Shown here in pieces: positions 34,762-45,600 of a DNA stretch of 64,000 bases (positions are counted from its first letter, which is position 1; every line of letters begins with the position of its first letter). The translations under genes were made by a program, and so were the position numbers. Under the pieces are notes generated by a model. That model saw only the letters and a list, made by a program, of their open reading frames with translations, did not search any database and was not told the origin of the DNA. Location of the stretch: assembly GCF_947623445.1 (NCBI RefSeq), contig NC_135248.1, forward strand, positions 930,001 through 994,000. Reading direction: 5' to 3'. The stretch comes from Clavelina lepadiformis. Taxonomy: Eukaryota; Chordata; Ascidiacea; Aplousobranchia; Clavelinidae.

Positions 34762-37182
34762 ATGGGGTCCTACCTAAGCACAACGAGCAACAAACAAATT
34801 ATTCCTGAACCGGGAAGCAAATTTGTTCAAAAATATTTCAGTCAAAAAGATCTCAGGTTAGCAGAAGACCTGAGGAAAATCTGCAATGAGAAAAGTAAAG
34901 AAAATGATCCCTGTGCATCAGCAGAGATCTTTCATCAAATGGGACTTCTTTATAAAACTAAAAGTCCAGACAAGATAAGTCTAATTCGCAGCGCTGCCCT
35001 TTTAAATGCTGCCATTTCCAGGCAACCTTCAAATCAGCAATTTAAAGATGATTTGCAACAGTTTTGCACAGAATTGCTCCAAACAGCAGGTGCTGAAAAA
35101 ATGGATGCTGATTTAATGCAAATATCAAACCAGGCTGCACAAATGATCAAAGAAATGAGAGACACAGCTCAACAATCATTATCAGTGTTGGAGAATATCC
35201 CTTATGACATCACAATTGAGGAACAAAAACGATTGGAAGTAAAAAAGATTCATGACATTAAGTTGATTCAAGAAGAAATAACACAGAAGTACGGTGATGT
35301 AATGAGATATATAGCAGAGAAATGCATTGAAATAATGGGCAAGAAACCGTGTGAGTTTTGTATTGCTGCGATGGGATCACTGGCACGATCTGAGGTCACA
35401 CCTTACTCAGATTTCGAACATATTATTCTATTAGAAGAAGGAGTGAAAAAAAGGAAAAAACAAGAGAAAGTTCTGGAATATTTTCGATGGTTTTCGGTAA
35501 TCTTCAATATCATCGTGATCAACTTAAAAGAAACAATTATTCCCAGTGTTGCCATTCCAAGTTTAAACGATGTCACCAAAAAAGGCGGGGACTGGTTTTT
35601 CGATTCTTATACAACGCGTGGAATATCGTTCGACGGAATGATGCCTTTTGCATGTAAATTCCCACTTGGCAGAGCAGAAAAGACAAAAAATAAACCGTGG
35701 ACAACTGAATTGATACAAACAGTAAGTAACATGGTAAAATATTTGGACCAAGAAGAAATTATAAAAAATGGCTACAAGATTCATCAGGTGATTTGTACAA
35801 CAACACTCATTTATGGCAGCCACACCATATATGGTCTGTATACTGATCAAGTAAAATCAAGTCTCCAGAACAACAAAGAATCAAATCATGATCTTTTAAA
35901 ACAACAACTCAAAGAAGACTTGAAAAATTTTGATGTATTCGAGAACTTAAATAACCTCTTTGGATCCAGCAAATGCAATATCAAGCGAGTAGTTTATCGA
36001 AGTACCAGTATATTTATAGCAGCTTTGGGACAACTATACTCCATTGATAAAGTATCCTCATTTGCGATTATCCAACAACTCCATGAAAACAAGATAATCA
36101 ATGATGAAACCGCACATCTGCTATCTTATGCTGTTGCTGTTAGCTGCCAAGTCAGACTAAGTTGGTATATGAACAAACAGAGCCAAGATGATTATGTTGG
36201 TGAAGATGAGGTTTTTCATGTCACAGATAACCCTTATTCTAAACTGACAGATATTGTAGGCCGCAAAAGTTCTGTTGATTACTTTATTATAGCAAGTAAG
36301 TTGCAAAAAATACTCAGAAATGACTTGGATAATCTTAGATGTGACATTACTATTGATCTAAAGGATAAATTCGAAATGCTATTTTTACTTGGACTCTATG
36401 ATCAAGTTATCAGTGAAAGCAAACAATTCTTTGAACACAAACCAAGAAATGCATCACTTGATGATGAACATTGTATAAAATGTCTTGAAGCACTTGCATA
36501 TCAACGAAAAGATCAAATTAAAGAATCACTTTCCGTGTGGGAGCAGCTGGATCAACAAGATATACAGGATGATATATGTAAAGGATATGTGATGGTTTAC
36601 AAAGCAAAGTGCTTGATGGAGTTGAATCGATATCAAGAAGCACTTCAGCAAGTTGATGATATCATAAGTAAAATCCATGACTTGAAAGTGCCTGAGCGAT
36701 CTAAATATATATGGTTGTATTATCTGCATAACACCAATGGCTGGTGTAAACAGGAGATGGGTCAATATCAAGATGCTGCTAAAGAATACAGAGAGAGCCT
36801 CAAATATTTTGATCTTCGATATGATCAGAATCAACCTGTTGTTAAAGTAAACAAAGAACGAACATTACGTAACATCGGATGTTGCTTGTACAAGCTTGGT
36901 GATTATGATGCTGCTATAAGTGAGGTGAAGGAATCACTTAAGATTTGTGAACGAAACAATGTTCCTGTAGTGGACAAATGCTATTCCTACGGGTTATTAG
37001 GCAAGTGTCACTTTGCCAAAGCAGAATATGACACAGCTTTAACATATTTTAAAACAAAACTGGATCTGCAGCTGCACAATGTACGTTGGGGATCATGTAG
37101 AAACATTGCAATAATTATATTTATTGGCATTGCAAAAGTTTTGATTTTTCTCCAGGCAGATAATAATGTGCAAAGCTTGTAG
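34762..37182 (+). CDS. Nucleotidyltransferase (GlnD/DUF294-like)-TPR protein, 806 residues as read, probably cut short
   Basis: A single long exon. The N-terminus MGSYLST fits an N-myristoylation signal, suggesting membrane attachment. Residues 30-190 are helical. Residues 203-222 read AAMGSLARSEVTPYSDFEHI, matching the nucleotidyltransferase pattern hG[GS]-x-R-x-E...SD-h-[DE] of GlnD uridylyltransferase and DUF294 proteins (G205 S206; D217 and E219 as metal ligands, the second Glu not Asp). A helical part (INDETAHLLSYAVAVSCQVR, about 446-465) resembles DUF294_C. From about 540 to 773 there are TPR-like repeats (for example AKCLMELNRYQEALQQVDD and GCCLYKLGDYDAAISEVKES). After residue 773 the DNA reads CACAAT|GTACGT, a good splice donor at 37081, and the remaining 33 residues are translated from a duplicated non-coding cassette. 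The real C-terminus is therefore either in an unseen exon or lost. No close family is named; a transferase acting on nucleotides, or a pseudoenzyme, are both possible. Confidence 0.75.
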   Translation: MGSYLSTTSNKQIIPEPGSKFVQKYFSQKDLRLAEDLRKICNEKSKENDPCASAEIFHQMGLLYKTKSPDKISLIRSAALLNAAISRQPSNQQFKDDLQQFCTELLQTAGAEKMDADLMQISNQAAQMIKEMRDTAQQSLSVLENIPYDITIEEQKRLEVKKIHDIKLIQEEITQKYGDVMRYIAEKCIEIMGKKPCEFCIAAMGSLARSEVTPYSDFEHIILLEEGVKKRKKQEKVLEYFRWFSVIFNIIVINLKETIIPSVAIPSLNDVTKKGGDWFFDSYTTRGISFDGMMPFACKFPLGRAEKTKNKPWTTELIQTVSNMVKYLDQEEIIKNGYKIHQVICTTTLIYGSHTIYGLYTDQVKSSLQNNKESNHDLLKQQLKEDLKNFDVFENLNNLFGSSKCNIKRVVYRSTSIFIAALGQLYSIDKVSSFAIIQQLHENKIINDETAHLLSYAVAVSCQVRLSWYMNKQSQDDYVGEDEVFHVTDNPYSKLTDIVGRKSSVDYFIIASKLQKILRNDLDNLRCDITIDLKDKFEMLFLLGLYDQVISESKQFFEHKPRNASLDDEHCIKCLEALAYQRKDQIKESLSVWEQLDQQDIQDDICKGYVMVYKAKCLMELNRYQEALQQVDDIISKIHDLKVPERSKYIWLYYLHNTNGWCKQEMGQYQDAAKEYRESLKYFDLRYDQNQPVVKVNKERTLRNIGCCLYKLGDYDAAISEVKESLKICERNNVPVVDKCYSYGLLGKCHFAKAEYDTALTYFKTKLDLQLHNVRWGSCRNIAIIIFIGIAKVLIFLQADNNVQSL

Positions 37183-37544
37183 CGTGCTGACGGTAGTTGA
37201 AGTATTTCAAGTAGCGTTGTTTTCACGGCGTAAAGTTTGAGTGTACTTGAAAACGTTCAGATAACGTACAATGCGACACGTGATTTATGGTAGCAAGGTA
37301 TTGTTCTAGTATCTTTAATCACAATCGTGGTTTCAAACCAATATGTGATATAGTAAGTGTGTCAAGTGGTTTTTCTGTACTGGTGTAAAATCGATTTGAA
37401 TTCCTTGTGATGAAAAGCTTAGAATAACATGGACACATGTACACGTGTGATAGCAGTTAATTTGGCACTACCTCATTGGTCAATATTTTAGTATATAAAA
37501 CAAGTGTTGGATTTAAATGGCTCTCTTGGAAATTCTCTCTTCTC
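37087..37544 (+). repeat. 458-bp promoter-like cassette, copy 1
   Basis: Apart from one substitution seen by eye (TATTTAT against TATATAT), this stretch is the same as 39096-39553, offset 2009 bp. Identity begins 7 bp inside the presumed splice donor of the nucleotidyltransferase-TPR gene and ends about 45 bp after a TATA box. Confidence 0.92.
37474..37525 (+). promoter_or_regulatory. TATA-box core promoter in cassette copy 1
   Basis: ATTGG (inverted CCAAT) near 37475-37480 and TATATAAAA at 37492-37500 predict transcription starting near 37520-37530, in the plus direction. The same elements occur 2009 bp downstream in copy 2. Start sites are inferred. Confidence 0.5.
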
Positions 37545-37705
37545 GGAGTCATTTCCGTTCCGCTGAATGGAAGTTATGGCAGAACTGGAATCAGATTAGG
37601 ATCGAGAGACAAAACTGCATTCAACCGTCTGTTAGCGAGCAAATTGCGGCAGACATATCAAAAATTCTCGAAGTAGCCAGTTGAAAGAAATCTCGCTAAC
37701 GAACA

Positions 37706-37894
37706 ATGACTTTCCTGCTACTGGCATTGTGGATTACGATGATGACGACGCTAGCCAACACTAGCCAAATCCAGCAACCAACACAGACCAGCGTCAAGCC
37801 TCGCTCAAAAGAAAAATGGAAGAAAAATCATCAAGAAGAACGAAGTTATCAATCTCTTGTGGACACTTCTACATTTGATTCTGCACCTGATTAA
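37706..37894 (+). CDS. Possible small secreted peptide gene, 62 residues
   Basis: ATG at 37706 opens MTFLLLALWITMMTTLANTS, which looks like a signal peptide. A basic, Lys/Glu-rich hydrophilic part follows (KPRSKEKWKKNHQEERS), then an acidic end at TAA. It lies about 180 nt after the predicted start of the TATA promoter at 37492, and AATAAA follows at 37928-37933, so a compact single-exon gene fits. An upstream 55-codon ORF (37517-37684) begins almost at the predicted start site and ends just before it. No family is recognised; with so short an ORF chance is a real alternative. Confidence 0.35.
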   Translation: MTFLLLALWITMMTTLANTSQIQQPTQTSVKPRSKEKWKKNHQEERSYQSLVDTSTFDSAPD

Positions 37895-37949
37895 TTTTTA
37901 GCCGGTAAAGTACATTACTCATTTCTGAATAAATCGTAGCTTGTTATTG

Positions 37950-39095
37950 GTGTTATTAGATATTAGCTAGCGCACATATGTCAGGATTATTAATAACAAA
38001 AATATTAAATACGTTTCTTATTTTGATTTTACCTCATAAAATTATGTCCCCAAGGACAACGCGCATATAAATTCATACTGTAGTTATATCTTATTTGTTC
38101 TGTGTAAACCGCGCATCATAATCATAAACGAGAACTTAAATTTGAACTAAAAGTTAATGTATTCCTTATCCCCCTATCGACTTCTATCTATACTTATTTT
38201 TCAATATCATGTTTGTGGTAGATGATTTTTTATTTTATTTTATTTGCACGGACACAGGCTAACTAAGCCACATACTTATCAACGGTCACTTTCACCCCAT
38301 TGTCTACCTACAAAGCATTCTTTTAATCTTTTCTTACGCTAAGCACTTTTAGCTACGTTTTATATTAACCCACCTTTATTGCTTCATAAATGACTTACAT
38401 AAGTACAAGCGTTAACAAAAACGCCGTACGATTATTTTGCCTTGTTTGTCATCATACCAGGTTGCAAACTGCTAGCCTGTATAAGTCAGAATCTGTTGAT
38501 TTGTGACTATATCCCGTAATAACCTCGATTCACAAATGGGTACCGCATAAACTTGCATACAACAAAATGCAAGCAGAAAACGAGTTGAGGCGAATCGCGA
38601 TAATAAGCTTATTACTCAGACTGATCGAACTTTTATTTTCTTCTCCTGCATTATGCAAACCCTCTTAACCCTTACCCACCCTTGTACTTACATTATCTTG
38701 CTATACAAATTCGGCAAACCAAACGCGTTGTCCGATATCATTTGTGTCAAAATATTGCAATGCATTAGTTATAATGGCAATCATTTTATTCAAACTGTTT
38801 GTGTTAGGTTTTGTGTGCAATTACATTACCATACTTTTATGTTACTTTGGTTGTGGTAAAAGCTATATAAAAAAAAAATAATATCAAAATATTTAAAAAC
38901 CCTTCTATACAACATAGTATTAGCGAAGAATATTTACTGCTATTTTTTCTATTGCATGTATCAATTCGTGTAACCTGTGATGACTGCACAAATCTGACTG
39001 GAGAAAACAAACAAATGCTCTATTCTCAAGGATTGCAAGATGCCAAAACCAACATTCCTACCTCGAAGCTTTTCTGAGTGGGGGGAATTATATTG
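37950..39095. other. Spacer between the two cassette copies
   Basis: AT-rich, no supported exon and none of the missing TPR coding sequence. No primer-binding site, polypurine tract or integrase/reverse transcriptase fragment is seen. Confidence 0.45.
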
Positions 39096-39553
39096 TGGGG
39101 ATCATGTAGAAACATTGCAATAATTATATATATTGGCATTGCAAAAGTTTTGATTTTTCTCCAGGCAGATAATAATGTGCAAAGCTTGTAGCGTGCTGAC
39201 GGTAGTTGAAGTATTTCAAGTAGCGTTGTTTTCACGGCGTAAAGTTTGAGTGTACTTGAAAACGTTCAGATAACGTACAATGCGACACGTGATTTATGGT
39301 AGCAAGGTATTGTTCTAGTATCTTTAATCACAATCGTGGTTTCAAACCAATATGTGATATAGTAAGTGTGTCAAGTGGTTTTTCTGTACTGGTGTAAAAT
39401 CGATTTGAATTCCTTGTGATGAAAAGCTTAGAATAACATGGACACATGTACACGTGTGATAGCAGTTAATTTGGCACTACCTCATTGGTCAATATTTTAG
39501 TATATAAAACAAGTGTTGGATTTAAATGGCTCTCTTGGAAATTCTCTCTTCTC
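39096..39553 (+). repeat. 458-bp promoter-like cassette, copy 2
   Basis: Direct copy of 37087-37544, with the same CCAAT and TATATAAAA elements. Downstream sequence then differs: a 32-codon ORF opens at ATG in the shared part (MALLEILSS) and diverges, and AATAAA follows near 39702. It is either a duplicated promoter with a new transcript or a dead copy. Confidence 0.92.
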
Positions 39554-40059
39554 TGAGTTATTTCCCTTGTTCTGCTAAATTGAAGTTATTACTGAATTAC
39601 TATGAAAGTGGGATCATGGTGTAAATACTGCTAATTCGATACAACTTATTCGGACAATATAACAACTAAACTTTATGAAGTTGGTGTTGATTTAAGAAGC
39701 AATAAATAAGACAGTAAAAAGCAACGGAGTCAAGATAACTAGCTCGGAGTCAACAGTTAGACTTGGCTTAGGCCAGTCTAGAATCCACACACCATATTCC
39801 CATAGTACCAAGAAGATATTATCATTACCCTTACCCTATCGCTACCATTATTATCTGTCTTGTAGCCTACTTATATTTTGCTGGAACTTACAATGACAAA
39901 TGCATTTCTCATGCTTAAAAGCTTTTCTATGACATCACTGTACATACTTGCAAGGTCAATAACAATGTTTGCTGTCAGACTGTCCTGATAACTCTCTGAC
40001 CCTAACCTATTGACCTATTGTAACATTTTACCGTTACTGATATTTTAGTAATGCTTGTG

Positions 40060-40340
40060 TAGCGGCCATTGGGTGTTTTGTTTGTTTGTCGTTGGCTGGC
40101 GCCCTCGCGGTGCTCCCAGCACATGTTTATTTAAGCACTGTTAGTTCGTTTTACTGGCTTCATTCCGTTTTGCACCGCTTGCGCACAAGACGTGTGAGTT
40201 TTAGTTAAGGTCAAACTCAGAACCTCGTGCTTGTTTTCCTTTAATATATGAGCGAAGGTAACAAACAACTGAGTAGCAACCTTCTGAGTAAAGGAGTCAG
40301 CATCGCAACAACGCAGCATCGTAACAGCAACGTACAAGCC
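40060..40340 (+). mobile_element. Possible solo LTR fragment
   Basis: Begins TGTAGCGGCCATTGGGTG, a start common in Gypsy LTRs, with TTTATTTAAG as a possible TATA region and CTTTAATATATG. No second LTR, target duplication or internal coding region was found. Confidence 0.25.
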
Positions 40341-40723
40341 CTACCTTCGCCATACTTGCTCTGTAGTTTCTATTGTCTGTTTGTGACTGAAACCAAAATG
40401 AAACCAAAGTTAATTGACTTTCAGGTTTTCCGTTGTCGAAGTTGGCAAGATTAAGAAAAAACTAAATTTCTGCAATTCACGAAGTTTTGTGTCTTCGCCA
40501 TGTACGTCACTATTTAACTTTCCCACGCTATGATGACTCATGAAAATCATGGAGCGAGAAAATGTGATGTCATGAATGTTGTCGAAATCTAAACTCATAG
40601 AAATCTCAAATTAAAAAGTTTCTGTGATTTGTTCAAAAGAGCAGCAAGAGATCTGTGACGTCAATCGAAATCAAGGTTTTGTTTTTTATTATAACTCTTA
40701 AAAAGCTTGGCTGGTAGTTTAAT

Positions 40724-41305
40724 CAGTGTTTCATTTCTATTTAAAAATTGGTTTGTTTCTAAAATAAAACTTAAATCATTTATTGAATTTAAGTATCCAA
40801 AAATCTTGGCTTATGGCAGTGGTGGGCAAACTGCGGCTCGCCGCCATGTTTTCTGTGGCCCTTCTAGTCGAGTCATAAAATTCCAAAAAAATCGTAAAAA
40901 AATTGCTACCAAGAGTACCGTTTATGAACGTTTTTCTATTTTTCTTTTCTTTATTCGCACAGCTTTAACAACATATCTTCCAGATTTTCAGAGATTAGCA
41001 AATCAAATAAAAGACTAATATTGATAAATATTGTGCGTGTTATTTTGTTATTACCGTTATTATTATTGTGTTAATTATTACCGTTTTGTTATATTACAAT
41101 TCTGTTATTATTGCTGAACTTGCACTATTTACCGTTTTTGTATTGAAATAATTTTGAGGCTCTCTGGTGCTTGTATTTTCTGCAAATGGCTCTTCCATTG
41201 AATACGTTTGCCCACCTCTGGCCTATAGCTTAGTCTGTGTTTCATTTCTATATTAAAACTGGTTTGTTTCTAAAATAAAACTTAAATCGTTTAATAAATT
41301 TAAGT
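40724..41305 (+). repeat. 72-bp direct repeat flanking a hAT MITE
   Basis: The block CATTTCTATTTAAAAATTGG to TTTAAGT at 40724-40794 recurs with few changes at 41235-41305, on either side of the element at 40817-41220. Confidence 0.75.
40817..41220. mobile_element. Non-autonomous hAT element (MITE), 404 bp
   Basis: Terminal inverted repeats CAGTGGTGGGCAAAC (40817-40831) and, on the other strand from 41220, CAGAGGTGGGCAAAC; 14 of 15 match. The flanking 8-mers GCTTATGG and GCCTATAG agree at six positions, so the target duplication has decayed. No transposase is encoded. Its right end is related to the fragment at 19558. Confidence 0.8.
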
Positions 41306-41428
41306 GGTTTTGTTTTAGCGTTGCAATACCAAAGAGAACCACAGTGAAATCACATTGTTCAATATCGTGGCAAGGAGCGCAGCAGAAAGTCAAAACTTAG
41401 CAAAGTAAACTCAGTAGAAGTGTCGGAA

Positions 41429-41680
41429 ATGTCAGAAAAACATCTTTCTCTGAGTTGAAGAAATAGACAATCTGCCCGTGTGAATCGATATTTGAGAGTT
41501 CCAGTTAAAATCAACGACTCGCCCAAATTTCGAGATCTTCTTACTGCACGTGTCAGAAGCGAATTGGCCGAAGCACAAGAAATACAGACGGAAGAGCTTA
41601 AAGAAGTGAGAGAAATGATCAAGTGCGCTTCTGAACAAGTTGAAAAGCTTAAAATCAAAGGAAGAGATGTTGACGAATAA
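41429..41680 (+). pseudogene. Coiled-coil-like ORF with one in-frame stop, unrecognised
   Basis: ATG at 41429 reads MSEKHLSLS, then TGA at 41456-41458, then an open frame to TAA at 41678-41680. The downstream part is charged and helical (ELAEAQEIQTEELKEVREMI). It may be an exon of an unknown gene entered after the stop, a decayed gene, or chance. No family recognised. Confidence 0.3.
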
Positions 41681-41699
41681 ACTAAAACTTTGAAAAATC

Positions 41700-42665
41700 T
41701 CAAAAAACCAGAAGCTCCTGAGCGCTCCCATAGTGGCCTATAGCCTACTTACTATACATATGCATATGGTGTAGTTGCTGTGATAACATTTTTATGTTCT
41801 TTGGGTATAATTTAAATGTAAAATGTGAGTATTTGTTTCTATAATAGGAAGAAAATAGAATTTTTTGCTGCATTCACAGATTCAAACAACGACTTCCATG
41901 TAGCCCTAGCTTTAAACTTCGGCACCATTTCGTGTTTAAATGTTGTTTACATGCATCGAAACTTCTCGAATCTAGCAATTACGTTTGCCCTGACAAAGTC
42001 TTGGTTTAGACGCGTGTGTTTTTGAAAAGTATCACCATTCGTATTTTGGCGTTGTCGCCAATACGTGTATTAGCGCATACCAACAGCAAGAGACGTTGTT
42101 TGCGTTTGATCTACGCTTAATCTTCATCGTCCTGATGATGGAAAAGAAAATAGGGCAAGTTCGTAGAAACCGTGAACAAGTTTTGGTCGAGAAATCCGTT
42201 GCAGCATTTTTCAGGACGATCAAGTGCTTTTCGCGGTTTCCTTTAAAAACTGCTCAAAATCGTGAAACGAGTCTAAATGCGTCATCGTAAGTCATCAGCT
42301 GATCTGATCTGCACTTCTTGCATTCAGACTCACTCTCCTTGAAGCTCAAGTTGCTTGACTTTTGAAACAAGATAAAATGAAAATAAATTTCGGCAATTTA
42401 CCGACTTCGAGTTGATTTGATGGAATTCTACCGAACATTTTCGATTATTAATTTATTACCCTTTCTGAATTTTATTTCACAAACATTAAAAAGACGAGAG
42501 ACCACCGATCTGAATAAATTGGCCGACAATACAAAGAGATAAAAAGATAGGAAAATCCTATAATTAAGCATACTTGGACTGAATTGCGGACGATAAAAGC
42601 AAGGTTATAGTTAAGACCACGATACATACAACACCCGAACACGAGCAACTATCAACATTCTAGAA
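41700..42665. other. Downstream region of XRN1; no gene recognised
   Basis: Presumably holds the XRN1 3' UTR, which is read on the minus strand. Minus-strand AATAAA candidates occur near 42450-42475. No supported exon on either strand. Confidence 0.4.
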
Positions 42666-45600
42666 TTATTTAACCGAAGCGCCGAACGATATCGCGAGTT
42701 TCGCTTTCGGTTTTCCCCCTTTCTTCTGACTCTCCTCTCGTTCCTCGTTGGTTGACGCCGACTGTGACGTAGATGAAGGCACCGGCTTGTCAGAGAGGAC
42801 GTAGCGCTGGGTCCCGACGTTTATTGTCGTCACTGGGACTTCCCCCGAGCGCGATGACGTCAGGGTTTTGATCGCCTGAAGATTACTAAAGCTGTTTAAC
42901 TGTAACGCAATTATTACACGTTATTGCGCAATAATAGACGGCCACTACAAATTACAACTAACGAATAATAATTTTTTCCCCGGCTTAAGCGCGGGGAATA
43001 CCCACCTGAGAGGGTATAAAGGGGGAGCTGGCGGCTTGGAGGGAACTCGACCTTGGTGGCTCGGCTTCACCGTTGTGTGTGGCGCTTGCCATCGGCTGGT
43101 AGTGGCCGGATGTGGCTGCAGAAGCATCAACTTCAATCAACACAAAGCTTCGACATTAATGACAAAGACCCACTTTGGGTTAAACTTATCTCGGCGAAGA
43201 AACTTGAACGATGTATATTGCTCCGGATTACAAACACACCTGTTAATCCGTGCGGGGGCGGTAGCCTTGGGTTATAGTAAGCCAACAGGGGCGGGCGACC
43301 TGGGATGATCCCCGGGAACAGAGGGGCACCATCGGGGCCCATCGACCTGCATTCACATAAAGTAGGGGAGTTGGAACTTTAAAACCGGCGCAAAAAGCAA
43401 ACATGGCGGTTCCAATAAAATGACAAACAAACATCACAATACAGCAGCAAGTGATATTCTGTGGTGCAGTGTTGGAATATTTGTCATTGCACCGAGGAAA
43501 ATCTTTGCACGACTCAGCGATGATTCTTCAAGTGCCCAGTGATAGTGAGTTTTGCTTTTAGTCGTTTCCTAATTTTCTTTAATTACTTTCCCCGATGAAT
43601 GTTTCTACTTTTTTATTTCGAATTTACCAAAAAAAATTTGAGCGAGTTTCGAAAATCGCATCCATTTGTAAAATCATCATCATCAGCTTAATCTTAGCGC
43701 CTGCAACAAACATGGCCACTTACACGCTGGGGAGTTGCGACGGGAGCGCCCCCACCGGTAAATATGGTTGCGATGACGACACCGCTGGAGGCAGCTGAGG
43801 CGGTGGGACTTGTGGGGGTGACAACTGTAACGGGGGTTGATGGGGCAGAGCGTAGGGATACGGGTAAAGCCCCACAGAATCTGTAAAAAATATAGATAAT
43901 AATTGATGAATTATATAGGTTGGAGGGGTTTTTGAAATTCTCAAAATCAAAACGCACAAAATGTCTTTATAAATTATCTAAAAAAGTGAAATAATACTTT
44001 CATCAATTACTTATTTTTTTATTAATAATTAATTATGAGTAATTGATTAATTTTAACTTTTCGAAAAGAAATCCCGATATCAAATAATTTCTTTGTTATA
44101 AAGCACAACATGACGTTGGGTCAATCTTGTACCTGGGGTGTAGGGGTAAATACCCCCGCTGGTCAAATCTTTCACGTAATAGGACGGGCTGGTCATGTAA
44201 ACCCCCCCATGCATGGGGTGTGCTCCAGGGACCCCATAAACAGGGGCTCCGGGGGGTTGGGTAGGCGGGCTGACTGCACCTTCCCCCTAGAAAACAGGTC
44301 TTCATTAAGATATTATCAGACAAAAAGTCCAATATTAGTGACAAAACGAGTCTAATTAACTTTGAAGCTTTAACCGCGGTTTTAAAAAAATAAATGATAA
44401 TAATAACATTTACATTGCACCGTGTTCTGTTAAGAAATGCCGCTCTAAAGCGCTTTTTAATCACTAGCATAAAACTTCTTTCCAGTTTTCCAACAAAAAT
44501 GGACGTATAAGGGTGACGACTTGTTTGAATAATAACACAGTAGCGTGGCAAGCCCATTTTGTTTTGACCAATCAAAAGACATTCTTATTACGACATCTTG
44601 AAACACGTCACAAACAAAGGGACATTTTGTCAATTGTTATCAAACAATTAAGTCGTATACCAGCATTTCCGTAGAACCAAAATGCTTTTTAGCTAAACCC
44701 AGTACGCAGTCGTCAGTACCACGTGACCTACCAAATGTTCTAGCGCGGCCAACGCAGCCATTTCCATCGCTTCATCTCGGCTTGGCTTCGGTGTGCTGTG
44801 AAAACTCATCCCATTCCAAAGCTGCACAGTCGCCACCAGACCCTGATAAATATGAAGCACTTGGGTGAGAAATTGAGCAAGTGAAGCTTCTGCTCTGGGC
44901 GTCTAGCTGGTTCGGAAGTCGGTGGAACTTGGCTCAATAGCTGATGTATGACAAGATCTCAGTCAATCTCACCTGTCCCGAGTTGCAGTAGGTGTAGACT
45001 GGGGGGTACATGTTATGACGTTTGCACCACTTTGTGAGGTCATCAACTGATGACGTTTCATTCCTTTCCTCTGAAGCGAAAAGAAAGAGAAGAAAATTTA
45101 AAGAACTAAATGCCAATTTTAAATAAATTGTGATTTATGTGTTTACCGACCGATTAAAAGAATGATAAAGAATTCCAATCAATAGGCCAGCAACGTGTCA
45201 TACAACAACAATAACATCGCATGTATATCAACAAGCCAGGCCATACAAGAAGGATGATTAATGGCACATTGTTGATATAGCCGACCTAATCTTTATTGAT
45301 ATCGTCAAATCTATTGTTCTTTGCTGTGGGCTTCGACAAGTGAAAATGATTATAGTCACATTGAACCCACCTACGCCCTCTTGTGGAGAAGTTTCTTTGT
45401 CTTCGTCTTCGTTGTCGGAATCTTCATTTAGCTCTTTAGACCTGTTTAACAACGATGAGAGGATTCTTAATCTTTCTTTGATAAGGATAATACACTTACG
45501 TCATCATCCACATTAAGTCCTCAACAATACAATGAAAGCTAACCAGGGTATCAGCTCAAAACTTAGCTTACTGGCACATGAGCTTATACGAGCTAGAGCT

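Noticed and set aside
37087..39553. LTR retrotransposon with 458-bp LTRs
   Set aside because: No target duplication, primer-binding site or retroviral-type coding sequence in the 1.55-kb interior, and the ends lack clear TG...CA borders.
44096..44575. Alternative reading of XRN1 exon 44286-44133 (frame with [13 protein letters not shown])
   Set aside because: Using donor GTAGGT at 44731 for the previous exon gives phase 0 and the Pro/Gly-rich frame typical of the XRN1 tail; the other frame needs a weaker donor.
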